NCBI RefSeq assembly: GCF_015711605.1
Contig: NZ_JABTEZ010000001.1
Coordinates: 1,764,001 to 1,828,000 of the forward strand
From: Planomonospora sp. ID67723
Lineage (GTDB): Bacteria; Actinomycetota; Actinomycetes; Streptosporangiales; Streptosporangiaceae
DNA length: 64,000 nt
Reading direction: 5' to 3'
Positions within the stretch are counted from its first letter, which is position 1. Each line of letters starts with the position of its first letter. Under the pieces are notes generated by a model that worked only from the letters and a program-made list of their open reading frames with translations, had not been told where the DNA came from and did no database searches. This document shows, piece after piece, positions 20,607 through 27,397 of the stretch. A program made the translations under genes and the position numbers.

Positions 20607-21653
20607 CTAGCGGTGCACCGGCTCGACCCGTATCTCCGGGTGGATCCTCCGGAAGACGTCCCGGTCGACGTCGCCGGCGACCGGGGCGGCCACCGCCGCC
20701 GCCCCCAGGGCGGCCGCCCGGCGCAAGCGCTCCGGCCAGGGCGTGCCCTCCACGAGGCCCAGGGCCAGCCCCGCGACCAGCGCGTCCCCGGCCCCGGTCG
20801 GGTTCCCCTCGACGCGGTACGGCATGGCGGCCCGCCAGGCGCCCTCGGAGGTCACGGCCAGCAGCCCGTCCGCGCCGAGGGAGACGACGACCGCTCCGGC
20901 CCCGGCGGCCCGCAGCGCCTCGGCGCCGAGAAGCACCTCCCGGGGGCTGTGCGGCCCGGCCCGGCGGGATCCTTCCCCGCCCGTGCCGTCCGGGTCCGAA
21001 GCCGTGCCGGCATCCGCGCCCGCGGGCGTCACCAGGGCGCGGGCCAGTTCCTCGGCGTTGGGCTTGACGATCGCCGGCCGCCCGGCGGGCGCGTGCCGGA
21101 GCGCCGCCCCGTCGGCGTCCACGATCACCGGGGCGCCGCGGTCACGGGCGAGGCGGGCGAGGGTGGCGTAGAAGCCGGCCGGCACGCCGCGCGGCATGCT
21201 TCCCGAGACCACCACGGCCGCGACCCCGCCGAGGCGGAGCCGCGCCTGGAAGTCCTGGAGGAACCCGGCCAGCTCCCCGTCGGACACCACGGGTCCCGGT
21301 TCGTTGAACAGGGCCGTCCGCCGGGCGGGCGGCCCGAGGCCGGAGACGGCGAGGGTGGTGCGGGACTCGCCGGCGATCGGGGTGAGGGCGGCGGGCAGGC
21401 CCGCCGCGGCCAGGTCGGCCCGGACGGCGTGCCCTGTGGGGCCGCCCGCCAGGCCGGTGACCAGGACGTCGCGGCCGAGGGCGGCCAGCACGCGGGCGAC
21501 GTTGACACCCTTGCCGCCCGCTCTGCGATGCACGGAGCGCACCCGGTTGACGCCGTCCCAGTCGATCTCGCCCGTCACGTAGGTGACGTCGAGGGCCAGG
21601 TTCAGCGTGACGGTGAGGATCGTGCCGGCGGTGGCGGGCGATGAGGCGGTCAT
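20607..21653 (-). CDS. PfkB-family sugar kinase, probable tagatose-6-phosphate/1-phosphofructokinase
   Basis: Ribokinase-fold kinase of 348 residues that phosphorylates a hexose phosphate with ATP. TVTLNLALDVTY opens the protein. RAGGKGVNVARVLAALG is the sugar-binding motif. The C-terminal NPTGAGDALVAGLALG carries the catalytic Asp and anion hole. An unusually long Gly/Ser/Pro-rich insertion (about residues 205-240) is present. Between NagA and a class II aldolase, the most economical role is phosphorylation of tagatose-6-phosphate. Confidence 0.85.
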   Translation of the reverse strand: MTASSPATAGTILTVTLNLALDVTYVTGEIDWDGVNRVRSVHRRAGGKGVNVARVLAALGRDVLVTGLAGGPTGHAVRADLAAAGLPAALTPIAGESRTTLAVSGLGPPARRTALFNEPGPVVSDGELAGFLQDFQARLRLGGVAAVVVSGSMPRGVPAGFYATLARLARDRGAPVIVDADGAALRHAPAGRPAIVKPNAEELARALVTPAGADAGTASDPDGTGGEGSRRAGPHSPREVLLGAEALRAAGAGAVVVSLGADGLLAVTSEGAWRAAMPYRVEGNPTGAGDALVAGLALGLVEGTPWPERLRRAAALGAAAVAAPVAGDVDRDVFRRIHPEIRVEPVHR

Positions 21654-21708
21654 CGGGGTTCCGCGGCCCAGGTGTCGCGCATCGGCGTTCGGTGCTCCGG
21701 GTTCCGTG

Positions 21709-22851
21709 TCAGGGTTCGGTGATCCAGGTTCCGCGTCGCATGACGCCGGCGACCTCCAGGTCCTCGGTGAGGACCACCAGGTCGGCCTGGCGGCCGGCGG
21801 AGACGGAGCCGAGGCGGTCGTCCAGGCCCAGCACCCGGGCGGGGGTGAGCGAGGTGACCTCGGCGGCCTCGGACAGGGAGAGGCCGAGCTCGCGGACCGC
21901 GCGCCGGAAGGCGGCGTCCATGGTCAGGGTGGAACCGGCGATGGAGCCGGCCGCGTCGCCGTTCGCCAGCCGGGCGACGCCGTCCACCACGTTCACCTTC
22001 AGCGGGCCGAGGTCGTAGGAGCCGTCACCGGCTCCGGCCGCGGCCATCGCGTCGGTGATGAGCGCCGTACGGCCCGGGCCCGCCGTCCGGAGGGCGAGGC
22101 GGAGCATCGCCGGGTGGACGTGCACGCCGTCGTTGACCAGCTCGACCGTGACCCGCCCGTCCTCAAGCAGCGCGGCGATCGGGCCGGGGTCGCGGTGCCC
22201 GAGCTGGGGCATCGCGTTGTAGAGGTGGGTCGCGACCCGGGCACCCGCCTCGATGCCCGCGATGGTCTGCTCGTAGCCGGCGTCGCTGTGCCCGAGCGCG
22301 GCGATCACACCGGCGGCGGCGGCATCCCGGATGGTGTCCAGCGCGCCCGGCAGCTCGGCGGCGATGGTGAGCATCCGCACGTGACCGCGCCCGGCGGCCA
22401 GCAACCGGCGGAACTCCCGCACCGACGGCTCGCGGAGCAGGGCGGGATCGTGCGCTCCGCAGCGGGCCTTGGAGATGTAGGGGCCCTCGAAGTGGATCCC
22501 GGCCAGCACGCCGTCCTCACACAGGTCGGCGAGAGAGGACGTGGCCCTGGTCAGGTCGTCCAGGGAGGCGGTGACCAGGCTGGCGACGAGGGTGGTGGTG
22601 CCGTGCCGGGCGTGCAGGGAGGCGATCCGGCCCGCCTGCTCCTGGTCGCCCGTCGGGAAGGAGCCGCCCGCTCCGCCGTGGTTGTGGATGTCGACGAAGC
22701 CCGGCACGACGTACCGGCCGCCGAGGGCGTGGCCCGGTCCCGGGGCGGTTCCCCTGCCGACATGGGAGATGCGGCCGTCTTCGATGGTCAACCAGCCGTC
22801 GTGCACGCCCTCGGGGGTCACGATGCGGGCATCGGCGAGTGTGATGGTCAT
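21709..22851 (-). CDS. nagA: N-acetylglucosamine/galactosamine-6-phosphate deacetylase
   Basis: Amidohydrolase-superfamily deacetylase of 380 residues. It contains YVVPGFVDIHNHGGAGGSF (metal-site HxH variant HNH), GIHFEGPYISKARCGAH with the metal-binding Glu, ALGHSDAGYEQT, ATHLYNAMPQLGHRDPG, NDGVHVHP and LITDAMAAAG with the catalytic Asp. It deacetylates GlcNAc-6-P or GalNAc-6-P. The neighbouring AgaS-like isomerase and tagatose-type enzymes favour GalNAc-6-P. ATG 22851; spacing to the upstream gene is 25 bases. Confidence 0.92.
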   Translation of the reverse strand: MTITLADARIVTPEGVHDGWLTIEDGRISHVGRGTAPGPGHALGGRYVVPGFVDIHNHGGAGGSFPTGDQEQAGRIASLHARHGTTTLVASLVTASLDDLTRATSSLADLCEDGVLAGIHFEGPYISKARCGAHDPALLREPSVREFRRLLAAGRGHVRMLTIAAELPGALDTIRDAAAAGVIAALGHSDAGYEQTIAGIEAGARVATHLYNAMPQLGHRDPGPIAALLEDGRVTVELVNDGVHVHPAMLRLALRTAGPGRTALITDAMAAAGAGDGSYDLGPLKVNVVDGVARLANGDAAGSIAGSTLTMDAAFRRAVRELGLSLSEAAEVTSLTPARVLGLDDRLGSVSAGRQADLVVLTEDLEVAGVMRRGTWITEP

Positions 22852-22876
22852 GGCGTCATCCTCTCGTTCCCGGCGA

Positions 22877-23752
22877 TCACCCGGAGGGGAGGATCACCGA
22901 TCGGGTCAGATGGAGCGGCTCGTCCGGGTCGAGGCCCTGGGCCAGCGCCCGGGCGACGGCCGCCCGCTGGACCTTCACCAGCTCGGCCATCGGGTCCAGG
23001 CCGCTCTCCAGGAACACGCCCCCCGTGGCCTCGACCTCGTCGCGCAGCCCCCGCGGGGCCTCGCCGAGCATCCAGGTGATGCGGCCGGGCCCGGCGATGC
23101 TGATCGGGCCGTGACGGTACTCCATCGCCGGGTAGGCCTCGGTCCAGGCCCGGCAGGCCTCGCGCATCTTCAGCCCCGCCTCCAGGGCCAGGCCGTACGA
23201 CCATCCGCGGCCCAGGAAGGTGAACTGCTCGGCGGCGAGCAGGTCCGGGGAGAGCGGCTCGGCGAGCGCGCGCTCGGCGTCGGCGATCACACCGGTCAGG
23301 TCCTCGCCGAGGTGCGCGCGGAGCAGGGCGAGCTGGGTGGTCGCGAACCGGGTCTGCACGACCGACCTCTCGTCGGCGAAGTCGAGGACGACGACTTCGT
23401 CGGCGAGGGTCATGACCGGGGTGGCCGGGTCGGCGGTGATCGCGGTGGTCCGGGTGTCGGCGCCCTCCAGCAGCTCCAGCACCTCGGTCGTGGTGCCGGA
23501 GCGGGTCAGCGCGAGGATCCGGTCGTAGGAGCGGCCGGCCGGGGCCTCCGAGGCGGCGAACGCGTCGGTCTCGCCCTGGCCGGCGCGCTCGCGGAGCACG
23601 GCGTAGGCCTGGGCGACGAACCAGGAGGTACCGCAGCCCACCACGGCCACGCGTTCGCCGGGCCGGGGGAGGGCGCTGGCCGGGACCGCGCCGACGGCGC
23701 GACGCCAGCACGCGGGCTGGGACGCGATCTCTGCTTCGGTGTGGGTGGTCAC
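22877..23752 (-). CDS. SIS-domain aldose-ketose isomerase/deaminase, AgaS-like
   Basis: Two SIS domains in 291 residues: VAVVGCGTSWFVAQAYAVL (about 35-53), ILALTRSGTTTEVLELLE (about 79-96) and FLGRGWSYGLALEAGLKMREACRAWTEAYPAMEYRHGPISI. The last is the typical AgaS/GlmS-isomerase region. No glutaminase domain is present, so this is not GlmS. The likely reaction is galactosamine-6-phosphate to tagatose-6-phosphate plus ammonia. GTG 23752 is set by GGGAGG six bases upstream; a much longer in-frame extension crosses the promoter and overlaps deoR, so it is rejected. It is the first gene of the operon. Confidence 0.85.
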   Translation of the reverse strand: MTTHTEAEIASQPACWRRAVGAVPASALPRPGERVAVVGCGTSWFVAQAYAVLRERAGQGETDAFAASEAPAGRSYDRILALTRSGTTTEVLELLEGADTRTTAITADPATPVMTLADEVVVLDFADERSVVQTRFATTQLALLRAHLGEDLTGVIADAERALAEPLSPDLLAAEQFTFLGRGWSYGLALEAGLKMREACRAWTEAYPAMEYRHGPISIAGPGRITWMLGEAPRGLRDEVEATGGVFLESGLDPMAELVKVQRAAVARALAQGLDPDEPLHLTRSVILPSG

Positions 23753-23791
23753 GGCAAGCCTCCCGATAAGGTTTGTTTCTGACTGATTTAT

Positions 23792-23810
23792 AGCAGGATT
23801 AAGCAGGATT
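23792..23810. promoter_or_regulatory. direct repeat AGCAGGATT x2, DeoR operator candidate
   Basis: AGCAGGATT occurs at 23792-23800 and 23802-23810, exactly 10 bases apart, in the 102-base gap between divergent agaS-like and deoR-like genes. Helically phased direct repeats are typical of DeoR-family sites. The local DNA is AT-rich, consistent with both promoters. Confidence 0.6.
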
Positions 23811-23854
23811 GCGCACCAATAGGTTTTGATCGCTCGTTGTGTCACCCTGTTGCG

Positions 23855-24625
23855 GTGAGCCGATACGAGCGCTGGAACTCGATCCTCGAACTTCTCGCCC
23901 AGGGGGGCCGGCTGACCGTCGAGCAGGCCGCCGAGTCGCTGGAGGTCTCCACCGCGACGATCAGGCGCGACTTCGATCAGCTCGCCCAGCAGCAGATGCT
24001 CATGCGCACGCGCGGCGGGGCCGTCGCGCAGAGCGTCAGCTACGACCTGCCGCTGCGCTACAAGACCGCGCGGCACGCGGGGGAGAAGCAGCGCATCGCC
24101 GAGGCCGCCGCGGCGATGGCGGCGCCCGGCGCGATCATCGGGATGAACGGCGGCACGACCACCTCGGAGGTCGCGCGGGCGCTGGCGGTCCGGGCGGATC
24201 CGGAGGCCGGCTTCACCATCGTCACCAACGCGCTGAACATCGCCGCCGAACTGACCGTCCGCCAGCACGTGAAGATCGTGCTGACCGGCGGGGTGGCCAG
24301 GCCGCAGTCCTACGAGCTGATCGGCCCGCTGGCCTCGCCGGTGCTGGAGCAGGTCTCGCTGGACATCGCCTTCCTGGGCGTGGACGCGATCGACGCCGGG
24401 GCGGGGGCCTTCGCGCACCACGAGGGCGAGGCGAGCGTCAACAGCCTGCTGATCGGCCGGGCCGCCGAGGTCGTCGTGGTCACCGACGCCTCCAAGGTCG
24501 GCCGCCGCGCCTTCGCGCGAATCTGCCCGCTCGGCGGGATCGGCACCCTGGTCACCGACACGGGCCTGTCCGACGAGGCCGCCGCCCGGTTCGCCGACGC
24601 GGGCGTCAAGGTCGTCCGCGTCTGA
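23855..24625 (+). CDS. DeoR/GlpR-family transcriptional repressor (AgaR-like)
   Basis: A 256-residue protein. The N-terminal winged helix is RWNSILELLAQGGRLTVEQAAESLEVSTATIRRDFDQLAQQ, followed by MRTRGGAVA. The C-terminal sugar-phosphate sensor is isomerase-like, with IGMNGGTTTSEVARAL, VTNALNIAAEL, LTGGVARPQSYELIGP and VVVTDASKVGRRAFA. GTG 23855 is taken as start; TTG 23837 is an alternative. It is divergent from the amino-sugar operon, so it presumably represses that operon until a pathway sugar phosphate accumulates. Confidence 0.92.
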   Translation: MSRYERWNSILELLAQGGRLTVEQAAESLEVSTATIRRDFDQLAQQQMLMRTRGGAVAQSVSYDLPLRYKTARHAGEKQRIAEAAAAMAAPGAIIGMNGGTTTSEVARALAVRADPEAGFTIVTNALNIAAELTVRQHVKIVLTGGVARPQSYELIGPLASPVLEQVSLDIAFLGVDAIDAGAGAFAHHEGEASVNSLLIGRAAEVVVVTDASKVGRRAFARICPLGGIGTLVTDTGLSDEAAARFADAGVKVVRV

Positions 24626-24813
24626 CCGCGTGCCGTCCGTGCAGGTCGCGACGGGTGGCGGAGCGGTCTCGCCCGGATATGGCCTTGATCTTCCCTCCGT
24701 TCATTACCAGCGGGTAGTGCTGCCCGGCATGAAAGGGTAGATACCTCAGAGCCCGCTTCCGGAACCCCGGGACGGGTCGCACAGGATGACCCGCGCACCT
24801 CGGGGAGATCAGC

Positions 24814-26550
24814 ATGACGGCGCGAATGGGCACCGCACGGCTCGGCCCTGCCGAGAGGTCCGCCGCACTGGAGCAGATGGGGGTCGCCGAGCTCGACGTG
24901 GTGGTGATCGGCGGCGGGATCGTCGGCGCCGGGGTCGCGCTCGACGCGGCGACCCGGGGGCTGAGCGTCGGGCTGCTGGAGGCGCGCGACTTCGCCTCGG
25001 GCACCTCCTCCCGCTCCTCCAAACTGATCCATGGCGGCCTGCGCTACCTGGAGCAGCTCAACTTCGACCTGGTCAGGGAGGCTCTGCAGGAGCGCGCACT
25101 GCTGCTGCAGCGGATCGCCCCGCACCTCGTACGGCCGGTGCCGTTCCTCTTCCCCCTCACCCACCTGGGCTGGGAGAGGCCCTACGTCGGCGCCGGTCTG
25201 GTGATGTACGACTCGCTCGGCTTCTCCTTCGGGTTCACCCGCGGCGTGCCCGGTCACCGGCACCTGTCGCGGCGGCGGGCGCTCCGGCTCGCCCCGGCGC
25301 TGCGCCGTACCGCCTTCTCCGGAGCGGTGCAGTACTGGGACGCGCAGGTGGACGACGCCCGCTACGTGATGACCGTGCTGCGCACCGCCGCGACCTACGG
25401 CGCGCACGTCGCCTCGCGGGCTCAGGTGGTGGGCTTCCTGCGGGAGGGCGAGCGGGTCACCGGGGTCCGGGTGCGCGACCTGGAGGCCGGGACCGAGCTG
25501 GCGGTGCGGGCGCGGCAGGTGGTCAACGCCACCGGCGTGTGGACCGACGACATCCAGGAGCTGGTCGGCGGGCGGGGGCAGATCCACGTGCGCGCCTCCA
25601 AGGGCATCCATCTGGTGGTGCCGCGCGACCGGATCCACTCGCTCACCGGGATCATCCTGCGCACCGAGAAGTCGGTGCTGTTCGTGATCCCCTGGGGCCG
25701 CCACTGGATCATCGGAACCACCGACACCCGATGGGACCTGGACCGGGCCCACCCGGCGGCCTCGCGCTCCGACATCGACTACGTCCTGGAGCACGTCAAC
25801 GAGGTGCTCTCGGTCCCGCTCACCCGCGACGACGTCGAGGGCGTCTACGCCGGGCTCCGGCCGCTGCTGTCCGGCGAGTCGGAGGAGACCTCCAAGCTCT
25901 CCCGCGAGCACGTGGTGGCCCACCCGGTGCCCGGACTGGTCATGATCGCCGGAGGGAAGTACACCACCTACCGGGTCATGGCACGCGACGCGGTGGACGC
26001 CGTGGCCCACGGCCTGGACCAGCGGGTCCCGCCCTCGTGCACCGACCGGATCCCGCTCGCCGGGGCGGAGGGCTACCAGGCGCTGTGGAACTCCCGGCAC
26101 CGCATGGCCCAGTCGTCGGGCCTGCACGTGGCCCGGATCGAGCACCTCCTGCAGCGGTACGGTTCCCTGATCGACGAGGTGCTGGTGCTCATCGAGCGGG
26201 ATCCGTCGCTGGCCCGCCCGCTGGCCGGGGCCGACGACTACCTGCGCGCCGAGATCGTCTACGCCGCCACCCACGAGGGCGCCCGGCACCTCAACGACGT
26301 GCTGGCCCGGCGCACCCACGTCTCCATCGAGACCTTCCACCGCGGTCTGGCCGTGGCCCAGGAGGCAGCCGAGCTGCTCGCCGAACCGCTGGGGTGGGAC
26401 GCCGAGCAGGTCAAGCGCGAGGTGGAGTACTACACCAAGCGCATCGAGGCCGAGCGCCTCTCCCAGGAGCAGGACACCGACCACGAGGCCGACGCCATCC
26501 GCCTGGGCGCTCCCGAGATCGTCCCCGTCGCCACCCCCGACCCCGTTTAG
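24814..26550 (+). CDS. glpD: glycerol-3-phosphate dehydrogenase (FAD-dependent, GlpD)
   Basis: A 578-residue membrane-associated flavoprotein that oxidises glycerol-3-phosphate to DHAP and passes electrons to quinone. The FAD motif VVVIGGGIVGAGVALDAATRG lies at about residues 30-50. FASGTSSRSSKLIHGGLRYLEQLNF, ATGVWTDDIQ and VMIAGGKYTTYRVMARDAV are diagnostic. The C-terminal DAO_C domain is complete. ATG 24814 follows GGGGAG. It is not operonic with deoR, but its product DHAP is also made by the aldolase cluster. Confidence 0.95.
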   Translation: MTARMGTARLGPAERSAALEQMGVAELDVVVIGGGIVGAGVALDAATRGLSVGLLEARDFASGTSSRSSKLIHGGLRYLEQLNFDLVREALQERALLLQRIAPHLVRPVPFLFPLTHLGWERPYVGAGLVMYDSLGFSFGFTRGVPGHRHLSRRRALRLAPALRRTAFSGAVQYWDAQVDDARYVMTVLRTAATYGAHVASRAQVVGFLREGERVTGVRVRDLEAGTELAVRARQVVNATGVWTDDIQELVGGRGQIHVRASKGIHLVVPRDRIHSLTGIILRTEKSVLFVIPWGRHWIIGTTDTRWDLDRAHPAASRSDIDYVLEHVNEVLSVPLTRDDVEGVYAGLRPLLSGESEETSKLSREHVVAHPVPGLVMIAGGKYTTYRVMARDAVDAVAHGLDQRVPPSCTDRIPLAGAEGYQALWNSRHRMAQSSGLHVARIEHLLQRYGSLIDEVLVLIERDPSLARPLAGADDYLRAEIVYAATHEGARHLNDVLARRTHVSIETFHRGLAVAQEAAELLAEPLGWDAEQVKREVEYYTKRIEAERLSQEQDTDHEADAIRLGAPEIVPVATPDPV

Positions 26551-26886
26551 ACCCCGGAGGAGACCGGACCCCGTGACCCGGGGCGGTTCCCCGGGAGTTC
26601 CGCGGGAGTTCCGCATCCGCTGGGATCGTCCCGCCGACAGGAACGCGCGCCGCTCCCCCCGGCCTCCCGCGGCTGTCATGTGGACGGGCGCACCGGGCTG
26701 ACCTGCGGTCCTGATTGTCCAAAAGTCCAGGCCGCAGCTTTGGACAAAGATCGCTTGGCCGACTGTCCGGCCGCCTGCCAGCATGGCGGAGGTCGCGGGG
26801 CTCCGTACCTCCGGGACGGTCCGAGACGGGGTGCGGGGCGCTTCGTCGATCACCGCTCCCCGTGATCCGTATATGAAGGGAAACCA
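26551..26886. other. intergenic region before the small secreted protein
   Basis: The 336 bases hold no credible gene. Two perfect tandem copies of GGGAGTTCCGC occupy 26593-26614. A 9-bp inverted repeat, TTGTCCAAA (26715-26723) and TTTGGACAA (26739-26747), lies about 140 bases before the next start and is a candidate operator. Confidence 0.55.
26715..26747. promoter_or_regulatory. TTGTCCAAA-N15-TTTGGACAA inverted repeat
   Basis: Perfect 9-bp arms with 15 bases between them lie upstream of the secreted 115-residue protein gene. Their AT content is above the local average. The cognate regulator is unknown. Confidence 0.5.
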
Positions 26887-27234
26887 ATGATGGCCAAGAT
26901 GATCCGTTCGCTCGCGGTCGCGGCGGGCACGATTTCCATGCTGGTGTCGTTCGGCGGAACGGCCCAGGCGGCGGGGACGGCTGCGACCTCGGAAAGGGCC
27001 GCGAGGGTGGTCTGCAACGCGCCCGGGACCGGTGACACCACCGTTTGGGGAAAGTGCTGGAACAACGGCAACGCGACCGGTGAGGCGCGACTGGTGTACT
27101 GGTGCGCCAATGCGTTCGGCGGCGGCTCGAAGCAGGAGAGCACCGGGTGGAAGAAGGTCGCACCCGGCAAGACGGTCAAGTTCGTGGGCGAGTGCACCTT
27201 CAAGGCCCGCAACCCCGCCTTCCACATCCGCTGA
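26887..27234 (+). CDS. small secreted protein with four cysteines, unknown function
   Basis: A 115-residue protein with a clear Sec signal: MMAKMIRSLAVAAGTISMLVSF, hydrophobic core, and predicted cleavage after AQA at about residue 28. The mature part has four cysteines (in VVCNAP, GKCWNN, YWCANA, GECTFK), consistent with two disulfides, plus several Trp and Gly residues. ATG 26887 follows AAGGGAAA; ATG 26890 is possible. I do not recognise a family. It may be a small extracellular binding or inhibitor protein; its convergent neighbour is a secreted protease, but no link is shown. Confidence 0.8.
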   Translation: MMAKMIRSLAVAAGTISMLVSFGGTAQAAGTAATSERAARVVCNAPGTGDTTVWGKCWNNGNATGEARLVYWCANAFGGGSKQESTGWKKVAPGKTVKFVGECTFKARNPAFHIR

Positions 27235-27397
27235 CCTCATCCCGCCGGCGGCGAGGCCGTCGGCGCTGGAACGGGGGAGGCCCGGAGTGAGGCGTGGCTC
27301 ACTCCGGGCCTCCGGCGTCGAGCAGTCGTCCTGACGGGACGACGGTGGAGCGCCTTCTCCGCGCGGCTCCCGGGCGGGAGCCGTACGGCGTGGGCTC

